This document shows positions 24,416 through 33,619 of a DNA stretch of 64,000 nucleotides, piece by piece. This stretch comes from Lawsonibacter faecis (GTDB lineage: Bacteria; Bacillota; Clostridia; Oscillospirales; Oscillospiraceae). The position numbers were made by a program, and so were the translations under genes. Each line of letters opens with the position of its first letter. The stretch's first letter is position 1. Below the pieces are notes generated by a model, which had not been told where the DNA came from, did no database searches, and saw only the letters and a list, made by a program, of their open reading frames with translations. Location: positions 248,001-312,000 of the forward strand of contig NZ_JACOPQ010000004.1 in assembly GCF_014287675.1 (NCBI RefSeq). The letters run 5' to 3'.

Positions 24416-25420
24416 ATGGCGTATGAGCCAAGCGTCCTGCGCAGAGCCACCGCCCGGCTGGAGGAGACGCGCAGGCGCCGGGGCGAGGAGCAGGCGGCCC
24501 GCCAGCGGGAGATTTACCGCCGCATTCCCCGTGTGGCGGAGATCGACCGGCAGCTGCGCCGGACCATTGTGGGAATCATCGCCGCCTCCCTCCGCTCCGG
24601 GGACGACCCCGCGCCCGCCATCGAGTCGGTGCGGGAGAAGAACCTGCACCTCCAGGCCGAGCGGACCCGGCTCCTGCTGGAGCAGGGGTACGGCGCGGAC
24701 GCCCTGGACGAGAGGCCGGCCTGCCCCAAGTGCGGTGATACCGGCTGGCGCGGGGCGGAGATGTGCGAGTGCCTGAAAACGCTGTGCACCGAGGAGCAGA
24801 TCAGGGGTCTGTCCCGCCTGCTGGATTTGGGCGGGCAGTCCTTTGACGCCTTTCAGCTGGAGTACTACTCCCCCCTGCCCTGCCCCGGAAGGAACGCCAC
24901 CCCAAGGAAGAACATGGAGCTGGTCTATGAGATCTGCCTCAATTACGCCCAGAAATTTGGGCGCTTTCCCGTCCGCAACCTCTTTCTCAGCGGGCCGCCG
25001 GGGCTGGGGAAGACCTTCCTCTCGGCCTGCATCGCCCGGGAGGTGTCGGAAAACGGATTCTCCGTGGTTTACGACACCGCAGTCAACATCTTCGCCCAGT
25101 ACGAGGCGCAGCGCTTTTCCCGGGACATAGACGACAGCCGGGAGGCCAGGGATGAGACCCGGCGCTACCGGGTGTGCGATCTGCTCATACTGGACGATCT
25201 GGGCAGCGAGATGACAAGCCCCCTGATACAGTCGGCGCTCTACACCCTCATCAATACCCGGCTGACGGCGGAAAAGCGGACCGTTATCTCCTCCAACCTC
25301 TCCATTGAGGATGTGCGGCGGCGCTATTCCCCCCAGATTGCCTCCCGGCTGGAGGGGGAATACAGGGTGCTGCCCTTCTTCGGGGACGATATCCGGCTGC
25401 TCAAGAAGCAAAAAATTTGA
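24416..25420 (+). CDS. DnaC/DnaI-like replicative helicase loader ATPase
   Basis: 334 residues; the ATG directly follows the dnaD stop and GGAGGG lies upstream. The N-terminal third is a charged helix (residues 1-90) leading to a zinc-finger-like CPKCGDTGW...CECLK near 102-120. The AAA+ domain follows: Walker A GPPGLGKT near 193, Walker B LLILDDLG near 258, and an arginine-rich C-terminus. It should load the DnaB/DnaC hexameric helicase on single-stranded DNA. A terminator closes the two-gene operon. Confidence 0.9.
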   Translation: MAYEPSVLRRATARLEETRRRRGEEQAARQREIYRRIPRVAEIDRQLRRTIVGIIAASLRSGDDPAPAIESVREKNLHLQAERTRLLLEQGYGADALDERPACPKCGDTGWRGAEMCECLKTLCTEEQIRGLSRLLDLGGQSFDAFQLEYYSPLPCPGRNATPRKNMELVYEICLNYAQKFGRFPVRNLFLSGPPGLGKTFLSACIAREVSENGFSVVYDTAVNIFAQYEAQRFSRDIDDSREARDETRRYRVCDLLILDDLGSEMTSPLIQSALYTLINTRLTAEKRTVISSNLSIEDVRRRYSPQIASRLEGEYRVLPFFGDDIRLLKKQKI

Positions 25421-25426
25421 GATGAC

Positions 25427-25460
25427 AAAAAGTGCGGGTGATCATTCACCCGCGCTTTTT
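25427..25460 (+). terminator. Rho-independent terminator, bidirectional form
   Basis: GCGGGTGA pairs with TCACCCGC across TCAT, flanked by AAAAAGT and CTTTTT. It ends the dnaD operon. Confidence 0.88.
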
Positions 25461-25547
25461 CATGCGCTCGCCAATTGGGAGGCGTTTCTTTTTCGACAAG
25501 ATTATGCTATACTGGTCGGCAAGAGAAAGAGAAAGGGGCCGAAACCC

Positions 25548-26246
25548 ATGCGTGAAGAGCACGCCGCCGGAAAGCCGCTCACCGCCACGGTGGAGGAGCG
25601 AATCATCCAGATCATCAAGGAGGGCGATCTCCAGCCGGGCGATCGGCTGGAGAACGAGCACGACCTGGCCCGGCGATTGGGTGTCGGCCGGGGTACGGTG
25701 CGGGAGGCGATCAAGGGCCTGGTGTCCCGCAACGTGCTGACGGTGCGCCAGGGCTCGGGGACCTTTGTGTCCCACCGCCACGGCGTGCCCAACGATCCCC
25801 TGGGCCTCACCCTTTTAAAGCAGGATCGCCAGCTTGCGCTGGAGCTGCTGGAGGTGCGCCTCATCCTCGAGCCGGAGATCGCGGCCCTGGCCGCCACCCG
25901 GGCCACCGACGGCGACCTCAGGCGGATCGTCTCCCAGTGCGACCGGGTGGAAAAGCTCATCCTGGCGGAGGAGGAATACCAGCAGGAGGACGTGGAATTC
26001 CACCGCCGCATCGCCCAGGCCAGCCGTAACCGGGTGACCAGCACCCTGGTTCCGGTGATCCACTCCTCCTCCAGCCTGAATATCGACCTGACCCACAACG
26101 AGCTGAGGGAGAACACCGTGCGCTACCACCGGGCCCTGGCCGAGGCACTCCGCCGCAGAGACCCCCTGGGCGCCCGGTACGCCATGGTCCAGCACCTGGC
26201 GGAGAACCGCCGCTATATCCTCGCCCCAGGGCCTGGGGATAAATAA
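25548..26246 (+). CDS. GntR/FadR-family transcriptional regulator with FCD domain
   Basis: 232 residues from ATG 25548. An extended -10 (TGCTATACT, 25505-25513) lies upstream. Residues 10-80 are the GntR winged helix (LQPGDRLENEHDLARRLGVG, then GTVREAIKGL and VRQGSGTFV). Residues 90-225 are an all-helical FCD domain with the metal/ligand histidines in FHRRIAQAS and YHRALAEAL. FadR-type regulators with FCD often sense hexuronates or related acids (UxuR, ExuR), so control of the uronate operon downstream is plausible. It has no visible operator of its own. Confidence 0.88.
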   Translation: MREEHAAGKPLTATVEERIIQIIKEGDLQPGDRLENEHDLARRLGVGRGTVREAIKGLVSRNVLTVRQGSGTFVSHRHGVPNDPLGLTLLKQDRQLALELLEVRLILEPEIAALAATRATDGDLRRIVSQCDRVEKLILAEEEYQQEDVEFHRRIAQASRNRVTSTLVPVIHSSSSLNIDLTHNELRENTVRYHRALAEALRRRDPLGARYAMVQHLAENRRYILAPGPGDK

Positions 26247-26367
26247 TCCCCGTTGAGAAACGTTCTCAGACGGAGGACTGGCGGACAAGTGGACGGATGA
26301 GAGACAAAGTCATCATACAACTTTGTGAATAGAATGTGAAACGAATAACGAAATATTTCGCATGGTA

Positions 26368-26380
26368 AATCGGTTTCATT
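26368..26380 (+). promoter_or_regulatory. Candidate LacI-family operator upstream of the lacI-like gene
   Basis: AATCGGTTTCATT here is repeated exactly at 27622-27634 before the TRAP operon. A TATAAT lies 22 bases downstream (26403-26408). The stretch 26247-26522 is AT-rich (unlike its neighbours) and otherwise shows nothing but this promoter region. Autoregulation by the LacI-type protein is inferred. Confidence 0.55.
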
Positions 26381-26522
26381 AGCTGTAATAGACAAATAAG
26401 AATATAATATTTTTGCTATACAGACAAAAATGTGCATACATTTAAATTTGTAATTGACTTTTAAAAAGGCGTGATGTAGGATGATTTCGCAGGCAGGAAT
26501 ACACAAACCCGGAAGCGAGGAG

Positions 26523-27566
26523 ATGCCGGTGGAGGAACGGATTCGGACGAAAGCAGTGACCATCGACCAGGTGGCCCGGCAGGCGGGCGTCTCCAAGACC
26601 ACGATCTCCCGCTACCTGAACGGCAAGTATGAGTCCATATCGGCGGACACCCGGGAGCGCATCCGGGACGTGATTGAGGAGCTGGACTATCGTCCCAACC
26701 GGATTGCCCGGAGTCTGAAGGCGCGCAACAGCCGCATGATCGGCTGTGTGGTCAGCGACATCAGCAGTCCCTTCTCCTCCATCATCGTCAAGGCCATCAA
26801 CAGTGTGTGCGTCCGCACAGGGCATCAGCTGCTGGTGGTGGACAGCGGAGACGACCCCGTGCGGGAGCGGGACGGCATTCAGGGACTGCTGGAGAGCCAG
26901 GTGGACGGCCTCATCGTTAACACCACCGGGCAGAACGACAAGTACCTGCTGGAGCTGCGCGGGCAGGGGGTGCCCCTGGTGCTGGCGGACCGCTGCCTCT
27001 CTGCGGAGGGGATGCTGGACACGGTGGCAACCGAGAGCTACCACAACACCTACGACTGCATCAAATTCCTGCACGGGCTTGGGTACCGCCGGGTGGGCTT
27101 TTTCACCCAGGGCAACGAGTTTGTGGCCCCACGTATCCTGCGTTACCACGGCTACTGCGACGCCATGCGGGACTGCTTCGGGCAGCCAGGGGAGAGCTTT
27201 CAGCTCGATCTGGACGACCGGGCCGGCTGTGCCGAAGTGTTGCAGCGGTTCCGCGGCCGGTATCCGGGAGAGCGGCTGGCGGCCTTCGCGGTCAACGGCG
27301 TGACCATGCTCCACCTCCTCCAGGCCATCCAGGACACGGGAATCGCCATGGGTGCCGACTTCGGGGTCTGCGGCTTCGACGACTGGGGCTGGGCGGACCT
27401 GATACCGCCGGGCATCACCACCATCACCCAGGACTCCTGGCAGGTGGGAGAGCGGGCGGCGGAGCTCCTGCTGGAGCGCATCGCGGGCGAGGGACCCGAG
27501 GGGCCGGTATACGAGGAGCTACCCAACCGGCTGACGGTGCGCGGTTCTACGGTAAAGGGCCCGTAA
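26523..27566 (+). CDS. LacI-family transcriptional regulator, probable uronate-operon repressor
   Basis: 347 residues from ATG 26523; GTG 26529, with GAGGAG six bases upstream, is a good alternative and ATG 26481 a weak one. An N-terminal LacI helix-turn-helix (TIDQVARQAGVSKTTISRYL) with hinge helix (RPNRIARSLKARNS) is followed by a periplasmic-binding-protein-like sensor domain (IGCVVSDISSPFSSIIVKAI, GFDDWGWADLIPPGITT). KdgR-type LacI proteins respond to keto-deoxy sugars acids. It sits immediately before the TRAP/KDG operon, and an identical 13-base sequence occurs before both. Confidence 0.88.
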   Translation: MPVEERIRTKAVTIDQVARQAGVSKTTISRYLNGKYESISADTRERIRDVIEELDYRPNRIARSLKARNSRMIGCVVSDISSPFSSIIVKAINSVCVRTGHQLLVVDSGDDPVRERDGIQGLLESQVDGLIVNTTGQNDKYLLELRGQGVPLVLADRCLSAEGMLDTVATESYHNTYDCIKFLHGLGYRRVGFFTQGNEFVAPRILRYHGYCDAMRDCFGQPGESFQLDLDDRAGCAEVLQRFRGRYPGERLAAFAVNGVTMLHLLQAIQDTGIAMGADFGVCGFDDWGWADLIPPGITTITQDSWQVGERAAELLLERIAGEGPEGPVYEELPNRLTVRGSTVKGP

Positions 27567-27605
27567 AAAGCGGAATAAAAAATCCGGTATTTTTTTGCTT
27601 GTTTA

Positions 27606-27645
27606 GTTAACCGGTTTCAGCAATCGGTTTCATTCATAATATACT
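27606..27645 (+). promoter_or_regulatory. Operator and promoter region of the uronate operon
   Basis: Two related sites lie in tandem: GTTAACCGGTTTCA (27606-27619, with an AACCGGTT palindrome) and AATCGGTTTCATT (27622-27634). They overlap the -35 region of a TATACT -10 box (27640-27645). This position fits repression by the adjacent LacI-type protein. Confidence 0.55.
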
Positions 27646-27722
27646 TTAATCTGACGACGGTTGTTCCCGGTCCGCGGACCGGACAGCATAGAAGAAGAAA
27701 CCAATTTCAAGGAGGAAATGTC

Positions 27723-28781
27723 ATGTTTAAGAAGAAATCTGCCCTTGCGACGCTCCTGGCCGGACTCATGATCCTCTCCCTGGCCGCCTGCGGCAACAAT
27801 GACACACCCGCCGGCGGCTCCGGCTCCCCCGCGCCCTCCCAGTCCCAGAGCGCCGACGGCGCCAAGGTGGGGCAGACCGTCCTGAAATGTTCCTTCAACC
27901 AGACCATTGAGAACCCCGAGGCCAAGACCCTGCTGAAGCTGAGCGACGACCTGTACGACGCCACAGAGGGCCGCTACTCCATCGAGGTCTATCCCTCCGA
28001 GCAGCTGGGCAGCCAGCAGGAGTCCCTGGAGCTGGTCCAGTCCGGCGCCATCGACATGGCCCTGGTCGCCAACTCCATCGTGGAAGGCGTGAACAGCGAC
28101 TTCGCCATTATCGGCTGCCCCTATGTGTACGACAGCATTGAGCATCAGCAGAAGGTGTTTGAGTCCGGCAAGCTGGACGAACTGTTCGCCACCACCGAGG
28201 CCTCCGGCTTCACCGTCCTCTCCGCCTACAGCTTGGGCGCCCGCTGCGTCTACGGCAACAAGCCCGTCACCTCCCCCGAGGATCTGAAGGGCATGAAAAT
28301 CCGCGTCATGCAGTCCGACACCATGATTAAGATGATGGACACCATGGGCGGCATCGGCACCGCCATGGCCCAGGGCGACGTGTACTCCGCCATCCAGGCC
28401 GGCACCCTCGACGGCGCCGAAAACAATATCATCACCTACACCGACCTGCTGCAGTACGAGGTCGCCCCCTACTACTCCCTGACCAACCACCTGATGATTC
28501 CCGACGAGCTTATCATCAACACCAAGCTCTTCGAGGGCATGAGCGCCGAGGACCAGGCCGCCTTCAAAAAGGCCGCCGCCGAGTCCGTCCCCTATATGTT
28601 CGACCTGGCCGCCGAGCTGCGCCAGACCTACTTCGACAAGTGCGAGAACGAGCTGGGCGTCACCATCACCGAGGTGGACGTGGCCCCCTTCCAGGAGAAG
28701 ATGGCCGACTTCATCAACGACGTCGCCAACCGCAGCGATATGACCAAGGCCGTCTATGAGGCCATCAAGTCCGAGCGCTGA
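27723..28781 (+). CDS. TRAP transporter substrate-binding lipoprotein, DctP family
   Basis: 352 residues; AAGGAGG before ATG. The signal peptide ends in a lipobox LAAC with Cys at residue 23, so it is tethered to the membrane, as Gram-positive TRAP proteins need. The DctP fold is shown by LGSQQESLELVQSGAIDMAL, GARCVYGNKPVTSPEDLKG and KIRVMQS. It binds an organic acid, here most likely a uronate or unsaturated uronate breakdown product, given the downstream kdu/kdg genes. A hairpin lies between it and the permease genes. Confidence 0.92.
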   Translation: MFKKKSALATLLAGLMILSLAACGNNDTPAGGSGSPAPSQSQSADGAKVGQTVLKCSFNQTIENPEAKTLLKLSDDLYDATEGRYSIEVYPSEQLGSQQESLELVQSGAIDMALVANSIVEGVNSDFAIIGCPYVYDSIEHQQKVFESGKLDELFATTEASGFTVLSAYSLGARCVYGNKPVTSPEDLKGMKIRVMQSDTMIKMMDTMGGIGTAMAQGDVYSAIQAGTLDGAENNIITYTDLLQYEVAPYYSLTNHLMIPDELIINTKLFEGMSAEDQAAFKKAAAESVPYMFDLAAELRQTYFDKCENELGVTITEVDVAPFQEKMADFINDVANRSDMTKAVYEAIKSER

Positions 28782-28815
28782 TTTGTCAATAGCCAGAATA
28801 CTCTTACGTAACAGC

Positions 28816-28845
28816 AAGAGGCCCGCAGGCTCCTGCGGGCCTCTT
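28816..28845 (+). terminator. Intra-operon hairpin between dctP and dctQ
   Basis: A perfect 14-bp stem (28816-28829 with 28832-28845) without a U-run. Partial termination or 3'-end protection would give more binding protein than permease. Confidence 0.6.
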
Positions 28846-28896
28846 CTGGACGAAAGGGCGTAAAAACACCTGGAGTAAGAGAGAAGGAGGTCCCCT

Positions 28897-29424
28897 ATGC
28901 AAGCACTCACCAGCATCAAACGGGTTGCGGATAAGGTCATCGAGTGGCTGTGTATCGCCATTCTGGCCGTCATGACCATTCTGGTCACCTATCAGGTCGT
29001 CACCCGATATGTCTTTGATGAATCCAGCGCCATCTCCGAAATTTTGGCCCAGTACCTCTTTGTCTGGATGGTCATGTTCGGCAGCGCCTATGTCTTTGGT
29101 TTGAAGGAGCATCTGGACATTACCGTCCTCAAGGACAAGATGCCCCCCGCCCTCCTGCTGATTGTGGAGATCCTCACCAACGTTGTCCTGGTGGCCTTTT
29201 CCACCGGGGTTCTGCTCTACGGCGGCGCCCTGGTCACCAACCAGCAGATGGGCACCGCCGACGCCGCCCTGCAGATTCCCATGGGGGTGATCTACTGCGC
29301 CATCCCCGTCTGCGGCGCGTTTATCCTGTTCTACGCCATCTATAACGTCTGCAAGGCCGTCTACGACTACAAAAACGGCCTGCTCCGCGCGGCCGGCACC
29401 GACGACGCCGGCACCACCATGTAG
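28897..29424 (+). CDS. TRAP transporter small permease, DctQ family
   Basis: 175 residues with GAGAAGGAGG before the ATG. Four hydrophobic helices are visible (residues about 18-38, 48-68, 88-110, 128-150), the DctQ pattern, with the typical VTYQVVTRYVF in the first and second. It pairs with the large subunit to form a sodium-driven importer. The gap to dctM is 14 bases, so they are translated from one mRNA. Confidence 0.92.
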   Translation: MQALTSIKRVADKVIEWLCIAILAVMTILVTYQVVTRYVFDESSAISEILAQYLFVWMVMFGSAYVFGLKEHLDITVLKDKMPPALLLIVEILTNVVLVAFSTGVLLYGGALVTNQQMGTADAALQIPMGVIYCAIPVCGAFILFYAIYNVCKAVYDYKNGLLRAAGTDDAGTTM

Positions 29425-29438
29425 GAGGAGGTAAAAAT

Positions 29439-30779
29439 ATGGAACAAGCTGCAATCGCCGCCCTCGTCATGGTGGTCGCCATCGTGATTATGCTGGCCCT
29501 GGGCTTCCCCATCGGCCTGGCCATCGGCGCGGGCGCCGCCGCCGGCATCATGGTCATTCTGCCCTTTGAGCAGGCCATGATGACCGCCGCCAAGCGCACC
29601 TTCACCGGCGCCAATTCCTTCTCCCTGCTGGCCATCCCCTTCTTTGTGCTGGCGGGCAATATTATGAACAACGGCGGTATCGCCAAGCGGCTCATCGGCT
29701 GCGCCAAAATCATCGCCCACAAGCTCCCCGGCGCGCTGGCGCAGACCAACATCGTGGCCAACATGCTCTTCGGCGCCATCTCCGGCTCCGGCGTGGCCGC
29801 GGCCTCCGCCATGGGCGGCATCCTGGGCCCCATGGAGGAGGAGGAGGGCTACTCCAAGGAGTACTCCGCCGCCGTCAACATCGCCTCCGGCCCGACCGGC
29901 ATGATGATCCCGCCCAGCAACATCATGATTGTCTACTCCACCGTGGCCGGCAGCGTCTCCATCGCCGCCCTGTTTATGGCGGGCTACATCCCCGGCATCC
30001 TCTGGGGCGTGGGCTGCATGATTGTGGCCGGCGTCATGGCCAAGAAGCGGGGCTACGTCTCCAAAGAGAAGTATAATGCCCGCCTCATTCTCAAGACCCT
30101 GTGGCAGGGCATTCCCAGCCTGCTGCTCATCGTCATCGTCATCGGCGGCATCCTGGGCGGCGTGTTCACCGCCACCGAGGGATCCGCCATCGCCGTGGTC
30201 TACTCCCTGCTGCTCAGCTTTATCTACCGCAGCATCAAGGTGAAGGACCTGCCCAAAATCCTCCTGGCCAGCGTGAAGACCACCGCCGTGGTGGAATTCC
30301 TGGTGTGCGTCTCCGCCATCATGAGCTGGGTCATGTCCTTCGCCAAGATCCCCCAGATGATCTCCGACGCCATGCTGGGCATCAGCAACAGCCCGATCAT
30401 CATTCTGCTCATCATGAACGTCATCCTCCTGCTGGTGGGCACCTTCATGGACCCCACCCCGGCGGTGCTGATCTTCACCCCCATCTTCCTGCCCATCGTC
30501 CAGTCCTTCGGCATGCACCCTGTGCACTTCGGCCTGATGATGGTCATGAACCTCTGCGTGGGCACCCTGACGCCGCCGGTGGGCGCCATCCTCTTCGCCG
30601 GCTGCCGGATTGCCAACGTGAAGATCCAGCAGGTAATAAAACCGCTGCTGCCGTACTTCGGCGTGGTGGTGGTGGCTCTGCTCTTCGTCACCTTCGTGCC
30701 CTTCCTGTCCATGATTATTCCCAACCTGCTGGGTCTCACCAAATATGCGGGCAGCATGTTCTTCGTGGGCTTAGGCTGA
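29439..30779 (+). CDS. TRAP transporter large permease, DctM family
   Basis: 446 residues; GGAGG before ATG. About 12-13 membrane helices. DctM hallmarks include LGFPIGLAIG, AIPFFVLAGNIMN, SGSGVAAASAMG, MIPPSNIMIVY and GTFMDPTPAVLIFTPIFLP. It carries the substrate with sodium ions after delivery by the DctP lipoprotein. The catabolic genes begin 40 bases downstream in the same direction. Confidence 0.94.
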   Translation: MEQAAIAALVMVVAIVIMLALGFPIGLAIGAGAAAGIMVILPFEQAMMTAAKRTFTGANSFSLLAIPFFVLAGNIMNNGGIAKRLIGCAKIIAHKLPGALAQTNIVANMLFGAISGSGVAAASAMGGILGPMEEEEGYSKEYSAAVNIASGPTGMMIPPSNIMIVYSTVAGSVSIAALFMAGYIPGILWGVGCMIVAGVMAKKRGYVSKEKYNARLILKTLWQGIPSLLLIVIVIGGILGGVFTATEGSAIAVVYSLLLSFIYRSIKVKDLPKILLASVKTTAVVEFLVCVSAIMSWVMSFAKIPQMISDAMLGISNSPIIILLIMNVILLLVGTFMDPTPAVLIFTPIFLPIVQSFGMHPVHFGLMMVMNLCVGTLTPPVGAILFAGCRIANVKIQQVIKPLLPYFGVVVVALLFVTFVPFLSMIIPNLLGLTKYAGSMFFVGLG

Positions 30780-30819
30780 CGAACAAAATCCGGCGGTCTG
30801 ACGAAAGGATACATAGGCT

Positions 30820-31791
30820 ATGGAACACAATCCCAAAATTATTATCTGCGACTGCGACCACAAGGATGTGGACACCGAAAAGGCGGTCTTTGACGCCGCG
30901 GGCATGGATTTCAGGTGGCTCCACTGCATGAGCCAGGATGAGGTCATCGAGCAGTGCCAGGGGGCGGTCTGTTTCCTGAACCAGTACGTCCGTATGGACG
31001 AGAAGATTTTTAAGGCCATTCCCTCCCTCCGGATGGTGGTCCGCTACGGCGTGGGCGTGGACAACGTGAATCTGGCCGACGCCACCAGGTACGGCGTTCA
31101 GATCTGCAACGTGCCCGACTACGGCACCAATGAGGTGGCCGACCAGGCCCTGGCGCTGATGCTCTCCCTCACCCGCAAGACCTACATGATCGGCAACATG
31201 ACCAGGGCGGGCGTCTGGAACTACATTGAGTCCGTACCCGTTCACCGCCTCTCCACCCGCACGGTGGGCATCCTGGGCGTGGGCCGCATCGGCGCCGCCT
31301 TCGCCCGGCGGGTGCACACTCTGGGCTGCCGGGTGGTGGCCTACGATGTGCGCTACGGTGAGAGCGGCCGCGTCTTCCCCGACTTCATCGAGTTCAAGCC
31401 CACCATGGACGAGGTGCTGGCGCAGGCGGACATTCTCTCCCTCCACTGTGCCCTCACCGAGGAGAGCCGGGGCATGATGAATGCCGCCGCCTTCTCCAAA
31501 ATGAAGGAAGGCGCCTTCTTTATCAACGTGGCCCGGGGCGGCCTGGTGGACGAGGACGCCCTGGAGGGCGCGCTCTCAAGCGGCAGGCTGGCTGGCGCGG
31601 GCATCGACGTGGTGAACGCCGAGCCCCTCTCCGGCGAGAGCCCCCTCTTCCGGCACGAGAATGTGGTGGTGACCCCCCACATGGGCTGGTACTCGGAGGA
31701 GTCCGCCGAAGAGCTCAACCGCAAGTGCGCCGAAGAGGTGGTCCGCTTCCTCCGGGGCGAGGCGGTCCGCTGCCCGGTCAATCAACTTTAA
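30820..31791 (+). CDS. D-isomer-specific 2-hydroxyacid dehydrogenase (CtBP-like branch)
   Basis: 323 residues. The NAD-binding Rossmann motif GVGRIG is near residue 153, and the catalytic Arg, Glu and His lie in VARGGLVDEDAL, the following Glu region and TPHMGW. YGVGVDNVNLADATRYG is the family's hinge signature. The branch with C-terminal-binding-protein-like spacing is common in sugar-acid operons. It may reduce a 2-keto acid formed from an alternative uronate, but its substrate cannot be read from sequence. It is the first catabolic gene after the transporter. Confidence 0.85.
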   Translation: MEHNPKIIICDCDHKDVDTEKAVFDAAGMDFRWLHCMSQDEVIEQCQGAVCFLNQYVRMDEKIFKAIPSLRMVVRYGVGVDNVNLADATRYGVQICNVPDYGTNEVADQALALMLSLTRKTYMIGNMTRAGVWNYIESVPVHRLSTRTVGILGVGRIGAAFARRVHTLGCRVVAYDVRYGESGRVFPDFIEFKPTMDEVLAQADILSLHCALTEESRGMMNAAAFSKMKEGAFFINVARGGLVDEDALEGALSSGRLAGAGIDVVNAEPLSGESPLFRHENVVVTPHMGWYSEESAEELNRKCAEEVVRFLRGEAVRCPVNQL

Positions 31792-31823
31792 AATCTATCT
31801 ATTGTCCGCGGGAGGCAGTTTAT

Positions 31824-32837
31824 ATGAAGGCAATCGTCTATGAAGGACCCAGCCAATTGGCGGTCAGGGATCTGCCCAGGCCCGAGCCGAAGGAGGGCTG
31901 GGCGCTGGTAAAGGTGCTCTGCACCGGCATCTGCGGCACCGATCTGCACATCTACCAGGGCCTCCACCCCAGGGCCAAGGCGCCTCTGGTCATGGGCCAT
32001 GAATTTTCCGGCATTCTGGAGTCCGACGGCGTGCCCGGCATCGCCAAGGGCAGCCGCGTCACCGTCTACCCCCTCCTCTCCTGCGGCCGCTGCACCCCCT
32101 GCAGGGAGGGCAACGGCCACGTCTGCAACACCTTGGGTCTGCTGGGCATCGACTGCGACGGCAGCTTCGCCGAGTACGTCCAGGCGCCGGTGGAGAGTAT
32201 CGTCCCCCTGGCCGACCATATCTCCGACGAGCTGGGCGCCTTTGTGGAGCCCGCCGCCGTGGCGGTCCACGCCCTGCGGGAGCGGGGCTACACCCCCGGC
32301 GACAACGCCGTGGTCTTCGGCTGCGGCACCATCGGCATGGTCATCGCCCTCACCCTGCGGGTGTTCGGCTGTCAGGACCTGCTGATGATGGAGACCGACC
32401 CCGCCCGCGCCCAAATGGCCCGGGACATGGGCTTTGAGGTCCAGGACCCCGCCAAGGTGGGCAATATGGGCGACTACTGCAGGAGCCGCACAGGCGGCGA
32501 CGGGTACGACTGGGTCTTCGACTGCGCGGGTGTTCAGCCCGTGGCCGACGTTCTGCTGGACGCGGTGAAGGTCAAAGGGCGCATTCTGGTGGTGGCCTCC
32601 TACTCCAAGCCCGCCGCCATGCCCTTTTTCTACGGCATGGCCAAGGAGGCCGAAATTCTGTTTACCCGGGTCTACCGTTTCAAGGACTTCGCCCTGGCGG
32701 CCCAAATCGTGGGCACGGACCCCAACTATGAGAAGGTCATCACCCATGTGCTCGCCGCAGATGAGGCGCAGAAGGGCTTCGACCTCCTGACCACCAAGGG
32801 CACCGGGGCCGTCAAGGTCCTGTATCGCTTCAGCTGA
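31824..32837 (+). CDS. Zinc-dependent medium-chain alcohol/polyol dehydrogenase
   Basis: 337 residues from ATG 31824 (GGGAGG upstream). Catalytic zinc ligands appear in CTGICGTDLH and GHEFSG; the four-cysteine structural zinc site is in CGRCTPCREGNGHVC. The NAD-binding stretch is VFGCGTIGMV near 172. The family includes L-idonate, sorbitol and threonine dehydrogenases. In this operon, oxidation of a C5 or C2 hydroxyl of a sugar acid (as in idonate or gulonate use) is likely. The gene starts 32 bases after the previous stop. Confidence 0.88.
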   Translation: MKAIVYEGPSQLAVRDLPRPEPKEGWALVKVLCTGICGTDLHIYQGLHPRAKAPLVMGHEFSGILESDGVPGIAKGSRVTVYPLLSCGRCTPCREGNGHVCNTLGLLGIDCDGSFAEYVQAPVESIVPLADHISDELGAFVEPAAVAVHALRERGYTPGDNAVVFGCGTIGMVIALTLRVFGCQDLLMMETDPARAQMARDMGFEVQDPAKVGNMGDYCRSRTGGDGYDWVFDCAGVQPVADVLLDAVKVKGRILVVASYSKPAAMPFFYGMAKEAEILFTRVYRFKDFALAAQIVGTDPNYEKVITHVLAADEAQKGFDLLTTKGTGAVKVLYRFS

Positions 32838-32849
32838 GGGGGGACGGAG

Positions 32850-33611
32850 ATGAAGAATCCTTTTGATCTCACCGGCAGGCGGGCCCTGGTCACCGGCGGG
32901 GGCCGGGGGCTGGGCCGGGGCATGGCCGAGGGCCTGGCGGAGGCCGGGGCCAGGGTGGTCATTCTCGGCTCCAGCAGCGCGGTAATGACCACGGCAGAGG
33001 AGCTGCGGGCCAAGGGGCTGGACGTCGCCGGCCTCCAGGGCGACCTGTCCGACCGGGCGGGCCTGCCCGCCCTCTTTGAGAAGGCGGTGGAGCTGCTGGG
33101 CGGCGGGATCGACATCCTGCTCAACAACGCGGGCGTCCAGCGCCGCAGCCGCTGCGAGGACTTCGCCCTGGAGGACTGGGACGCTGTTATTAACGTGAAT
33201 CTGAACGCCGTCTTCGTGCTGTGCCAGCTGGCCGGGAGGAAGATGCTCGCCCAGGGCGGCGGCAAAATTATCAACCTGGCGTCCATGCTCAGCTTTTTCG
33301 GGGGCTTCACCGTCCCCGCCTACGCGGCCAGCAAGGGCGGCGTGGCCCAGCTCACCAAGGCGCTCTCCAACGAGTGGGCCGGCAGGAACATCCAGGTCAA
33401 CGCCATCGCCCCGGGCTATATGGCCACTGAGATGAACACCGCCCTCATGGGTGACGAGGGCCGCAGCACCGAAATCCTGGGGCGTATCCCCGCCCGCCGC
33501 TGGGGTACCCCGGAGGATATGAAGGGCATCGCGGTCTTCCTGGCCAGCCCCGCCTCCGACTACGTCAACGGGGCGGTCATCCCCGTGGACGGCGGCTATC
33601 TGGCGAAATAA
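32850..33611 (+). CDS. Short-chain dehydrogenase (KduD-like)
   Basis: 253 residues. The classical SDR motifs are TGGGRGLG near residue 15, NNAG near 91, and the catalytic Ser-Tyr-Lys with YAASKGG near 153. The C-terminus PEDMKGIAVFLASPASDYVNGAVIPVDGG is close to 2-deoxy-D-gluconate 3-dehydrogenase KduD, which reduces 5-keto-4-deoxyuronate isomer to 2-keto-3-deoxygluconate (KDG). It and the SDR at 34860 are candidates for the same step, so one may serve another sugar acid. Confidence 0.85.
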   Translation: MKNPFDLTGRRALVTGGGRGLGRGMAEGLAEAGARVVILGSSSAVMTTAEELRAKGLDVAGLQGDLSDRAGLPALFEKAVELLGGGIDILLNNAGVQRRSRCEDFALEDWDAVINVNLNAVFVLCQLAGRKMLAQGGGKIINLASMLSFFGGFTVPAYAASKGGVAQLTKALSNEWAGRNIQVNAIAPGYMATEMNTALMGDEGRSTEILGRIPARRWGTPEDMKGIAVFLASPASDYVNGAVIPVDGGYLAK

Positions 33612-33619
33612 AGGAGTGC

